The position numbers were made by a program, and so were the translations under genes. The notes beneath the pieces are model-generated. The model worked only from the letters and a program-made list of their open reading frames with translations. It was not told the origin of the DNA and did not search any database. 64,000 bases of DNA from Costus lasius (taxonomy: Eukaryota > Streptophyta > Magnoliopsida > Zingiberales > Costaceae), in contig CM050446.2 in assembly GCA_027563935.2 (NCBI GenBank), positions 109,410,499 to 109,474,498 of the forward strand, written 5' to 3'. Position 1 is the first letter of the stretch, and each line of letters starts with the position of its first letter. Positions 54,211 to 64,000 of this stretch are shown in pieces.

Positions 54211-55462
54211 GTGGATATGATTGAGAAAGCTGTGCGGCATATTGAACCTTACAAGAGAGAGGTAGATCCACTTGAGTTGAGCTTAATTAATGTTGAGGAG
54301 CAAGACATTGAGGAGCAAGCCAAAGAATATTCTAAACTTTTAGACTCATGCCCCATCATGGAGTCTAAGTCTTTGAAGTTGGAAGTGACATCTGAGGAGA
54401 ATTTAGAGAAACCAGAACCAAAGAGAATTGAATTCAAGAGTCTACCCAACACCTTAAGATATGAATTCCTAGGTGATAACTCTACATACCTAGTGATAGT
54501 GAATGTTGAATTGAACAAAGAGCAGACTGAACTCCTTTTAGGAGAACTCCGTCTTCACAAGAAGGTAATTGGCTATTCACTTGATGATATTAAAGGAATT
54601 CACCCTTCTATTTGCATGCACAAGATCTTACTTGAGCAAGATAACAAGCCATCAGGAATTCCAATGCCGACTGAACCCATCTATGAAGGACGTTGTGAAG
54701 AAGAAAGTCCTTAAACTCTTGGATGCAGGGATCATTTACCCCATCTCTGACAGTTCTTGGGTGAGCCTAGTTCATGTTGTACCTAAAAAAGGAGGTATTA
54801 TAGTGATCAAGAATGATTCTGATGTGTTGATACCTACACGCATAGTCACAGGATGGAGGATGTGTATAGATTATAGGAAATTAAATACGGCCACAAGAAA
54901 AGATCACTTTCCATTACCATTCATTGATCAGATGTTAAACAGACTAGCACATAACTCTTACTTTTGTTTTCTGGATGGCTTGTCAGATTTTTTCCAAATA
55001 CCTATCCATCCCGATAATCAAGAGAAAATAACTTTTACATGCGCTGTGGTACACATGCATATAGGAGGATGCCCTTCGGTCTTTGCAACGCTCCTGCCGC
55101 ATATTAATGGGCGATGATAGCAATCTTCGTTGATTACAATGAGAATTTCATGGACATATTCATGGATGACTTTTCTGTGTATGGTTCTTCTTTCAACTAT
55201 TGTTTATATAACCTTTCTAAAGTCTTGCAAAGATGTGAAGAGGTTAACCTAGTGTTGAACTAGGAGAAGTGTCACTTCATGGTCCAGGAAGGCATAGTCC
55301 TTAACCATTTAATCTTTGAATGTGGAATTGAGGTAGATAGAACAAAGGTTGAAGTTATTAAAAATCTGAAGCCACCTACAATAGTCAAGGGAATCCGGAG
55401 CTTTCTAGACCACACCGGGTTTTATAGAAGATTTATCAAAGATTTTTTTTAAAAATAGCTCG
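54211..55462 (+). pseudogene. Gypsy A reverse transcriptase
   Basis: Linker and N-terminus are open at 54211-54714; a frameshift near 54650 moves to the frame at 54569-55117. That frame encodes VLKLLDAGIIYPISDSSWVS, RMCIDYRKLNTATRKDHFPL and FCFLDGLSDFFQIPIHP. A stop follows, then FMDDFSVYGSSFNY with the catalytic DD near 55160, then CHFMVQEGIVLNH and the connection region, until the solo LTR interrupts at 55468. Confidence 0.88.
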
Positions 55463-55467
55463 TCCTT

Positions 55468-56990
55468 TGATGCCTTATATTTTAGTAATATTTTCTAATA
55501 TTATTTTATCTCAAAACAAGGTATATTCTGGTGTTTTTATGTAATTTTTAGGTTTATTTACTTGCTTTGTTCGGAATCTTCACTTTTCCTTGTGTTTGTA
55601 CAATTTCAGGTAAAATCACTCATTTTTGGAGCATTTTGAAAATTCTAAAGTCATGGCATGATTCCTTATGAGGAGACAAGGCTGCGCATCAAATTTGGGC
55701 TCATTCCGAGCTTCCTTGAAAAATATGGCTAGGTGAACACGGTGGGGTTCATTGGTGCTTTGCTGGATGTCCGGAAATCCACAGAGTACTTCACGGCCTG
55801 CCCATGATCTTGCTGTTCAGCTGTAATTCCATCGAAGATAATTTCTATAGGAGCGAACATTACACTTCACGGCTAGGTGAACACCGCGGACTTCACCGAT
55901 GATTCTTACTCCGCAGAGTAGCATAGAACACTTTACAAGCGGGTGAACACACTGGGGTTCACCCGTGATCGCACTGCTGCCTGTTGACATTCCTTACATT
56001 TTTCACTTGATTAACAGCTCTAAAAAAATCAAAAAAATATGAAAAAAAATATGTTTTGGAAAGCTAAGAGAGAGGCGAATCTTTTGGGCATAAAGCCATC
56101 TTTTTCATGCCATATTTGGAGAGCAATTGATGGATGAAGTGGCTAGGGAGAGTAGACCAGTGACAAGGGCTTCTGGAGAGGATTTTGGGGCGATTTCACG
56201 ACGAATCTTCACCAAACTTGGAGGAAACGTTTGCATCATCTTCTCCTACCTCTCCTTAGTCTTTGTTTCTAATTTTCTTTAATTATTGGAGAGATCTGTG
56301 CAGATTTGTATGGCTTTTGTAGCATAAACCTTTATTCAGGGCTCGAATGAAGCCCGTTGACTTGATCTTCTGTATGAATTGAACTTATTTGATATTTTGA
56401 GTTTTATCTGAGCATATTTTACTTAGTTGTTCTTATTTCATAATATTGCCTTGATCAAGTGGTGTTGTGTGTTAATCGATATGATCCTGACCGAGAGGCG
56501 GATCGTGTTGGCGGATTCCCTAAGTAGAATTTGTAAACTTCTAACACGAGAGTAGTTAGGATTCGCTCGAGGGTAACATAATCTTTCATAGAACCCAACG
56601 GATTTATCTAAACGATTTACCGTGAGAGTAGGAGGTTGTTTTAGGTAGATACCAGATTGTACCAACCGAAAGGGGGCAACCTGTACCATAGGATAGATTC
56701 CATATGCAAAATGATAAACTCATGCATCAACTAAATTCTAGTTCAGATGGATCAGTCAATGTGGTGAATTCTGTAGTCCTGATATCTCTCAATTAGACAC
56801 CCTTTATATTTCTATCGTTGCTTTTTCCTATTTTATTTATAGTTGAGTATAATAAACTTATTTCCAAAACACAAAAATATGATTACTTAGCTTCTAAATA
56901 TCAGAATAGTTGGTACTTGACCCAGTTCCCTATGAGATCGACAATCTTTTATGTTACTTCAATAATGCCATGCGCTTGCGGTGCGTATCA
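55468..56990 (+). mobile_element. Solo LTR of the A family inside A's own pol
   Basis: 1523 bp, begins TGATGCCTTATATTTTAG and ends GTGCGTATCA, flanked by the 5-bp duplication TCCTT (55463-55467, 56991-56995). It matches the LTR at 39669-41035 throughout. The RT/RNase H frame resumes right after it (LTNLLTNDLIFCFDQECEEA). It has no primer site or internal sequence, so it is a solo LTR left by LTR-LTR recombination. Confidence 0.92.
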
Positions 56991-56995
56991 TCCTT

Positions 56996-57750
56996 TAACA
57001 AATCTTCTTACTAATGATTTAATTTTTTGTTTTGACCAGGAATGTGAAGAAGCTTTTGTGAAGCTCAAGCAATCCTTGATATCTACACCCGTAATCTAAC
57101 CTCCAGACTGGTCCTTACTATTTGAACTCATGTATGATGCAAGTGACCAAGCTATAGGGGTAGTCTTAGGGCAGAGAAAAGACAAAAAGCTGCATACCAT
57201 ATACTATGCGAGTAGAACCCTTGATGAAGCACAAATGAATTATGCCACCACAGAAAAGGAGCTACTCGCAATAGTATTTGCTTTCGATAAGTTTCATTCA
57301 TATTTAATTAATTCAAAAGTAATAGTTTATACTGACCATGCAGCTATCAAATACTTGATCAACAAGAAAGATGTCAAGCCAAGACTCATTAGATGGATTC
57401 TTCTCTTACAAGAATTTGATGTTGAAATTAGAGATAAGAAGGGGAGCGAGAACCTTGTGGCTGATCACCTTTCACGGTTGGAAAGGGATGCTAAAAGGGA
57501 CTATGAAGAAGAGTTGGAAATCAACGACACATTCCCTGAAGAACATCTTTATGCTCTCCTTGACCCACAAGTATCATGGTATGCAGATTATATGAACTAT
57601 ATTATCTCTAACATTCTTCCCCCTGATCTCACTTTTCAGAAGAAGAAGAGGTTTTTGCATAATGTGAAATTTTACTATTGGGATGATCCTACCTATACTG
57701 GTGATGTGCTGATGGACTCTACAAATGATGTATCCCGGAAGCAGAGATAA
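56996..57750 (+). pseudogene. Gypsy A RNase H
   Basis: Encodes [60 protein letters not shown] and [13 protein letters not shown], with the RNase H D-E-D residues in place. 206 codons are open from 57130; one stop precedes it near 57097. Confidence 0.9.
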
Positions 57751-58820
57751 CTAATGTATTGGTGCATTATCACTCTTCACCATATGGAGGGCAAGCTGAA
57801 GCGGCCAAAACAGCCTTTAAGGTCTTACAGTTAGATTTATTCTAGCCCTCTATTTTTTATGATGCTCACCATTTTGCTCTAACATGTGATAGCTACCAAC
57901 GGACTAGAAATATCTCGAAAAGGGATGGACTTCCATTGAGTGACATTTTGGAAGTGGAAATATTTGACGTGTGGGGAATCGATTTCATGGGACTCTTCCC
58001 ATCTTCATGTGGTAAACAGTACATTTTTGTGGCTGTGGACTATGTATCTAATTGGGTTGAGGCTTCTGCAGAGGCTACTAATGACTTCAGGGTTGTTATG
58101 AAGTTTACGAAGAAAATGATCTTCCCCAGATTTGGTGTTCCACAAATTTTGATAAGTGATGGAGATTCTCACTTCATAGAGCGGCAATTTGGAACACTCT
58201 TAAAGAAAAATAAAGTAAAGCATAAAGTTGCCATGCCCTACCATCCTCAAATCAGCGGTTAGGTGGAGCTTTCCAACAGAGAGATTAAGCAAATCTTAAA
58301 GAAGACTGTATCGAGATCAAGGAAGGATTAGGCACTGAAGCTACCTGATGCTGTATGGGCTTATAAAATTACATACAAGACACCCCTAGGTATGTCTCCT
58401 TTTCAAATTATTTATGAGAAGTCTCGTCACTTACCTGTTGAAATTGAGCACAAGGCATTTTGGGCCGTCAAACAACTCAACTATGACTTTAAGAGTGTCA
58501 GCGAGAAGAGGAGGCTCTAACTTGACGAACTAGAAGAGATGCACCTCTATGCATACAAAAATGGGAGGATTTACAAGGCACACACCAAACAATGATATGA
58601 TAAACGCATCTTGAAGAAGGAGTTTCATGAAGGTGACAAAGTGTTACTATTCAATTCCAAACTGAGGCTATTTCTAGGGATGCTACGGATGTGATGGTTT
58701 GGTCCTTTTATAGTACAACATGTTCGACCTTATGGTGCCATCACGATATGGGTAGAGCACACTAGAAGTTTTACTATAAATGAGCATAGACTCAAACACT
58801 ACTTCGAGGATGAATAGATA
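57751..58820 (+). pseudogene. Gypsy A integrase
   Basis: The zinc domain remnant reads HHSSPYGGQAEAAKTAFKVL. The catalytic core is open at 57936-58262: VWGIDFMGLFPSSCGKQYIF, VPQILISDGDSHF, then stop-VELSNREIKQILKK, so D, D and E are visible. The C-terminus WAYKITYKTPLGMSPFQIIY and HEGDKVLLFNSKLRLF follows, ending HRLKHYFEDE and a stop. Five or more stops are present. Confidence 0.9.
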
Positions 58821-59919
58821 GAGAAAGGGGTTGTTCTTACCCTTTCGGATCCCATGGATTTGGTTGCTTAAAAACTACTTATGGTCAAGCTATAGACCCT
58901 AAACTAGCGCTCTTGGGAGGCAACCCAAGTTTTTACTTGCTTGTTTTTATGTTGAGTTGATTTTTAGTTGTTTTGTTTTAGATCAACGCTTTGGTAGATT
59001 GATTTTGCTATGTTTTAATGTGTTATGATTAAGGATTTTCGTTGATAGTGAACTATTTTGTGTTGTAGGAACTTACTGGGAAAGCAGGCTATTCAAGCTG
59101 CAATTTTTGCACAGCACAGAGAACTTCACAGCCAGGTGAATACATCGGGGTTCACCCGTGAAGTATATTATAGATGGCAAAAAATTAGTTTTTCATAGAG
59201 AAGATCACGGCTAGATGACGAATTTGGTGTTCAGGCGTGAATAATACTATATTGGGATAACAAAATTGTACCAGAGAATTTCACGACTGGGTGAAGATTT
59301 TGGGGTTCACCCATGAAGGCTACTGTATGCGAGCGAAGTAGACTTTCCACAAAATACTTCACGGGTGGGGGAAGACATCGGTGTTCACCCATAATTATGA
59401 CTGGTCAGAATTTTTAGAGAATGCTTCATGGCCGGGTGAACATGCTGGTGTTCACCCATGATTCTAAAATATAGAAATCTTACAAAGAGCTTCACAGTCG
59501 GGTGAACACACTGGGTTCACCCGTGCTTTCAAAAATGTCAAAATCTTACAGAGGACTTCACGGATGGGTGAACACACTGGTGTTCACCCGTACTTTCAAT
59601 ATTACCCTAGCCGTATATATGCGCGCTTACGGCTAGGGTTTGCCCCAAACTTGCGTCGCCGCCTCCCTTGCTCTTGATCCTCTCGTTCTTCAGCAATATT
59701 TTAGCTTCTTGCTTCTTCCAGGGAAGTTCTTGCTCACAAACTCGAGTTTCCCCCAAGGTTAGCGCCCTCCATCACTGGTCTTCACCACCAATTTATGATT
59801 CTCTTTAGATTCTTGGGATTTTCTGCTGCCGACGCCCCCAATCTCTGCAGATCTGCTTTTGACCCATCCTCATCACCACCAGACACCATAGTAGATCATT
59901 CTCTCCCAAAGATGGCACC
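58821..59919 (+). repeat. Post-integrase region with palindrome array
   Basis: Non-coding. Between 59085 and 59600 there are seven units, 60-120 bp apart, each of the form TTCACGG..GGGTGAACAC, a short spacer, GGTGTTCACCCGTGA, that is, imperfect hairpins. A TATA-like TATATATGCGCGC at about 59615 is followed by C-rich leader-like sequence to 59919. It may belong to A's 3' part or to another LTR. Confidence 0.6.
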
Positions 59920-61930
59920 TGATGACACCGAAATATGTAGTATATTTTGCATCATTTTAGGTACCTTTTCATGTTAAATCGAGGATCTTTTTACTTGTTT
60001 TTATGTTGAATCCATCAAATATTGTAAAGTCTACTTTTATTTTGGTTTTTCATATTTTTCAGGCAAAAAGGCACTATTTTAGGCGTTTTCAAGCAAAATC
60101 AAATATATGGAAGAGTTCTCATCATCAAAAAGAAGTAACACAAGAAATTTCACGCAAATTGAGGCAAGGAACCCAAAATACGGCAGTGCTGTAAGGGATT
60201 TTATGGTACCGTATTTTTCACGGCTATCGTATTATCGAGATCACGGCCGTATTTTGGTGATTTTCCAAACAGAAGGTTTTCGCGAAAATACAGCACCGCC
60301 GTAAGGATTTACACGGCCGTATTTTGGGCAATTTCTGAACAAAGATTTTTGCCAAAATTATGGCACTGTCGTAACCTAGTTTATGGGCCGTATTTTGAAG
60401 CATCTTCAAAACAGAAAGTTGCCCTGAAATTACGGCACTGCCGTAAAGAATTACACGGGCCGTATTTCCCCGACGAATCCGACCAGAGAGTTCAGCCGAT
60501 TTTACGGCACTGCCGTAAACAAAATTACGGTGTTGTAGTTTCCCGCAATTTCAGAACAGAATGATTGATGGATTTTAAGGCAGTGCCGTAAGATATTATA
60601 CTGCCGAATTTCGGCGTTTGAACGCGATTCCCAGGTCAATCTTCACGCCCGATCTTTGCGGAGATTCTTGCGGGCGATCCAGGGCTTCATACTCAAAGTC
60701 GTAAGAAGCAAAAGGGGAGCTTTTTGCGAGAGAATGGGAGACACACTGAAAGCCCCAATTTTCATTGTCTGTCGAGAGAGAAATCATCATCCACGCCGCC
60801 GCCTAGGGTTTCACCACTGTGCTCGATCCAGACGATCTTCGGCCGTGATATTCATACTGAAGCTTCATCTGAAGGAGGAGACGACGTGCCAGAAGTTTCA
60901 AATAGAGAGGAGATCAATCGAAGGAGAAATCAAGGAAAGAAGGGGCGCCGACACTGTTCATCGCCTAAATTTAGTAATTACGGCTGTGAAATACTTCACA
61001 GCCGTGCTGTATTTTCTAAACCTCTCTTTTCTTTTGATTTTCGATCTTCTGAAACTATGGAATTCTGTAACTCCTCTACCATGATAGCTTAAACTACTCT
61101 TGGGACATGGGGGAGTAATTCACTTAATTTCCAATGACTAGATAACTGATTTTTATATATTTCGTTGCTTTTAATCTTAACATGATGATTTTGCTCATGT
61201 GATAATTGTGCTTAGACTCTCTTTAAGTTCATGTTATTAATTATGTTCTTAGAATTTTCACTTGAGACCGAAAGGTAATTGCTTGAGAATTTGGAACCCT
61301 AGAATTGCATGTTAGGAACCCTTCCTTAGGTTTTATCCAACTTGATCTGTTCTAGTAAAATTACTGCCATGATTATAACATGATTCTATAGATCGAGTCT
61401 ATTTGTCAAACGTGGAGATCTTGCACGAAAGTGAGGATCGGAACGTTGGAGATATATTAGTAAAACTAGTGTCGAGGCTTGGATGCACGAAAGTGATCCT
61501 TGAGTTTCCGCTAGAGATTGTCAACCTAGAATTCGGATGCACGAAAGTGATCCTTGAGTTCATAGATTGATAATTTGCTTATCTTCAGCGTTGGGACAAA
61601 TCCTTGCGCGAAAGCGAAGATAAATCCCTACGTGATTGTTTGCACGGGAGTGAAACAATCTTGTATTAGGTAAATCATATCTTCATCATGATAAAATTAA
61701 ACCGATGAAATCCTTATTCATATCTAGTCATAAGAGTTAAGTGAACGAAACCCTAGTCCCAGCTTTCTCTCTAACAGTTTTCTTTTGTGTGTTTGCGATA
61801 TTTGCTTAACTTTCATTTGATTGCCTAGATAGCGAAAAATCAATTATTTAGTACTTGACAACGTAGGTCCCTGTGGATTCGATACTTTCTTTATTACTTC
61901 GTGTACCCATGCACTTGCGGGATCACAACA
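59920..61930 (+). repeat. 5' LTR of element F (B-related family)
   Basis: 2011 bp. Begins TGATGACACCGAAAT and ends GATCACAACA, like B's LTR in the opposite orientation. It holds dyads of the ACGGCACTGCCGT / CACGGCCGTATTTT type at 60178-60600 and three GCACGAAAGTGA words at 61425-61560. The primer site follows. The 5-bp flank is GCACC; the partner copy lies outside the window. Confidence 0.85.
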
Positions 61931-61936
61931 AGTTTT

Positions 61937-61954
61937 TGGCGTTGTTACCAAGGA
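61937..61954 (+). promoter_or_regulatory. Primer binding site of element F (decayed tRNA-Asp type)
   Basis: TGGCGTTGTTACCAAGGA, which differs from B's perfect site only by C-to-T and G-to-A transitions. Confidence 0.8.
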
Positions 61955-62055
61955 TTAGTCCAAGGTACACACGTGTCATACTTGTAGTGTTACCTTACGG
62001 TACAACAGCACCTAAGTGGAAAGTGCTGGTCTCTTGGCGTTCCGCCCCGCGTCCC

Positions 62056-63531
62056 ATGTCCGACTCCTCCACCAAAGATGACGAGTATACGCCAATGCCA
62101 CCGCCGCATTCTCCTCAACCACAATCGCTGAGGGTTCACACCACACCCTCTTCTTCACAGAGACCATCATCTTCCACACAGCAGTAGCCTCCAGTCCAAA
62201 CGCATAACAAGTTCAACATTCTGTTCCGCAATGCCGAGCAGGAATAATGTTACAGCTTGTTAGTACAATGCAAGGTGACCAACACACGCTACCTAGACCG
62301 TGGCACACGGAGCATGTTAGGTCTTTTGGATGACATGGAGTGGCTTTACTCCAATGTTGGCTGGAACTAGTTTTTCCTTATGAACCATCCTACATATCTG
62401 GGGCTCACACTGGAGTTTTTCAGTTCCATCGATGTCAGAGCAGAGACTATTATTGACACCGACCCCGGGCGCCTTACTTTCTAGCTGGGGAACATTAAGC
62501 ACTCTATGACGCTAGCTCAGTTGCGCAGCGTCTATGGCTTCCCAAAGTCCTACACGTGCAAGGTACCTAGAGAATATTCAGATAACCATTTTTGGGGAGA
62601 TATCACTTCAGAGTACAACTTTTCTGCACGAGTTGCCAGGCCACTAGCATCAGCAACCCAGTACTACGATACATCCATCGGATTATGACCCATACCATAT
62701 TTGGACGCGGAGAGAGTGTTGGTATGATCCGTCAGTCAGAGTTATTTTATGGGCTATGTTACACTCTTTTCATGTAGACTCTGGATACCACCCGACAAAG
62801 CAATTCAGCCGGGTTGCACATTCAAAGAAATGAGCTATCTTATGGGCGGCTTGATCACCCTGCTGTCGGTTTCTTTGAGAGCCATTCCATATAGTACACC
62901 AGAAGCTCGTGGCAACAATTAACTCGATATCGAGTCATGCATTGCGATGAAGCTTCTAGTCCGCCGGGGTGATTCCTTCTGCCTCATCTTTAAAGACAGT
63001 CAATTCACCCTACCACTACCCAATACTGAGCACACTACTGTGTGCGAGAAGAAGAACTGGCGGATTCAACCGTTAGCTGATCCAGAGCCCGATCCAGTTG
63101 ACCTTGCTCCTCCTACCCTCGACGCATTTCACTTTGGCAGTGCTTCTTCTACGGGATCCATGATGACCCTTCTTTAGGAGATGTGCCAAGAGTAGCTTTG
63201 CTGGGGAGAGGTCCAGGACCAGATGGACATCAATTTATAGTACACGTGCCAGGAGCAGTCCTCCCATGGGGACAGATAGCGGGTCATGGAGACAGACGTA
63301 CAACGCTAGGTAAAGACGATGAATACTGTGTGGGAGAAGCTTTCTTCCTTGGATGAGAGGTTAGACTTCCTATCGGCTAATAACGTGGAGTGGGTGACCG
63401 ACTCTTCGGAGGAGGAACAATCCGACTATTCTTACCACGACAATAGTAAGAGCTCCAAGGCGCAAGAAGAAGTGAGCCTCCCTACTTCTGGATTTGCACC
63501 TACTCCTCTCACATATCCGGGCTTCGCATAG
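62056..63531 (+). pseudogene. Athila ORF1-like protein of element F
   Basis: ATG at 62056 (MSDSSTKDDEYTPMPPPHSP). The whole 1.47 kb stays in one frame with no indel but about a dozen stops, most of which look like CAG-to-TAG or TGG-to-TAG changes. Recognisable pieces are FNILFRNAEQE, TRYLDRGTRSMLGLLDDMEW, HPTYLGLTLEFFSS, GNIKHSMTLAQLRSVYGFP, and an acidic C-terminus (DSSEEEQSDYSYHDN). The middle resembles the plant 'Athila ORF-1/retrotransposon ORF1' family; its biochemical role is not known to me. A gag-like or structural role is inference. Confidence 0.6.
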
Positions 63532-64000
63532 AGGACTATACGACTTTCAGAGTGGGTGAGCTGTCTGCTATCTGTTTGATATTATTTTTGGTTGTTGTGA
63601 TGCTTTTCTTTCATGATGTTAGTTTATCTGCTACATGATGATGCTACTTATGTGGATATTTTATTTGGTATTGTTCTTATATGCCACCATTTGAGGGCCT
63701 GGTCTCCAAGCCCTAACTATGTTGTGTGATATTTGAACATGATCTTATGTGCTGGTTTGTCATGTGATGTTTCTTGTCTTATATTATGTTTCTGATGTTG
63801 TCATGTGTAAGTTGATTTTATCTGGTTTGTCAAGATATGATAGTCATGTTTATAGATTGAATTATGAATGGTTGTTATCATGCTTTAATGATTTGCTTAT
63901 TATGCTTTAATGAAATTATTTTTATTCAGGCAATCTCAATTCAACCGATCGATTAGTTAATATGTGGTGACTCGAATTTTGATCCTATGATAGCTATGTA

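Larger units (their letters stand above)
39669..59919 (+). mobile_element. Gypsy element A (Athila/Tat type), split by B and by a solo LTR
   Basis: The 5' LTR is followed by an Asp-tRNA-type primer site, gag, protease, RT, RNase H and integrase in Ty3/gypsy order, all on the plus strand. Two insertions break it: B at 43292-54010 in the protease and a solo LTR at 55468-56990 between RT and RNase H. Removing both leaves about 8 kb to the end of the palindromic array. No 3' LTR of A is seen before F begins at 59920, so A's end is displaced or lost. All domains carry stops or frameshifts, so it is dead. The right boundary given is that of F, not a proven end of A. Confidence 0.85.
61931..64000 (+). 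mobile_element. Element F, internal region, runs off right edge
   Basis: Starts after the F LTR with a decayed Asp-type primer site, then a broken reading frame (62056-63531), then T-rich non-coding sequence to the end (63540-64000). No pol is reached in the window. Confidence 0.8.

Noticed and set aside
55468..56990. Second full gypsy insertion between RT and RNase H
   Set aside because: Only LTR sequence is present and a direct target duplication bounds it, so it is a solo LTR.
59085..59600. Regular repeats with spacing reminiscent of a CRISPR array
   Set aside because: Units are internally palindromic and diverged, spacing is irregular, and the context is a plant gypsy element; there are no uniform direct repeats or cas genes.

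Overview
This window is nuclear DNA of a flowering plant. The coding sequence lies in small exons with GT/AG introns, two products start with plastid-transit-like N-termini, and the rest is dominated by plant LTR retrotransposons (Ty1/copia with initiator-Met primer sites, Ty3/gypsy of the Athila/Tat type with Asp-tRNA primer sites) and MITEs. Long introns (2.6 to 11.4 kb) packed with transposons point to a large genome. I cannot name the species. There are no bacterial features, CRISPR arrays, rRNA or tRNA genes that I can see.

Genic half (1-35.2 kb). Two host genes are arranged head to head around a roughly 730-bp intergenic region (28022-28750). The minus-strand gene runs from 28021 off the left edge. 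Its exons are mostly too short for an ORF scan, but six join in perfect phase (27658-28021, 23250-23593, 20509-20661, 9048-9140, 4841-4899, <1-46) to give 353 codons of a conserved, probably plastid, TPR-like protein whose C-terminus lies outside the window. Its introns hold a 1.9-kb TRIM-like element (1320-3204), two Tourist-type MITEs (6124-6437, 6913-7366), a complete but decayed copia element (11330-16578), a hAT-like MITE (25069-25692) and several dispersed repeats. The plus-strand gene (28751-35027, nine exons, 360 aa) encodes a plastid-type NAD(P)-binding Rossmann (atypical SDR) protein.

Repeat half (36.6-64 kb). This is a nested LTR-retrotransposon stack. Copia C (36.66-39.67 kb, +) is broken by gypsy A (5' LTR 39669-41035, then gag, PR, RT, RNase H, INT to about 58.8 kb). 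A's protease is split by minus-strand element B (43292-54010; 1.7-kb LTRs, 5-bp target duplication CCCAG, perfect Asp-tRNA primer site, short intact gag). B in turn holds a 5'-truncated copia D (about 47.5-51.46 kb, -). A's pol is split again, between RT and RNase H, by a solo LTR of A's own family (55468-56990, duplication TCCTT). Downstream a further element F (5' LTR 59920-61930) begins and runs off the right edge with an Athila-ORF1-like reading frame full of stops.

The most unusual structure is a series of periodic imperfect palindromes in the LTRs and post-pol regions of the gypsy elements. One type pairs CACGG..GGTGAACAC with GTTCACCCGTGA; the other is built on ATTACGGTACCGTAA or ACGGCACTGCCGT. 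A related CACGGCCGTGA word also occurs in intron 1 of the minus gene and upstream of copia C. I found no gene system that looks new; the novelty is in repeat architecture.
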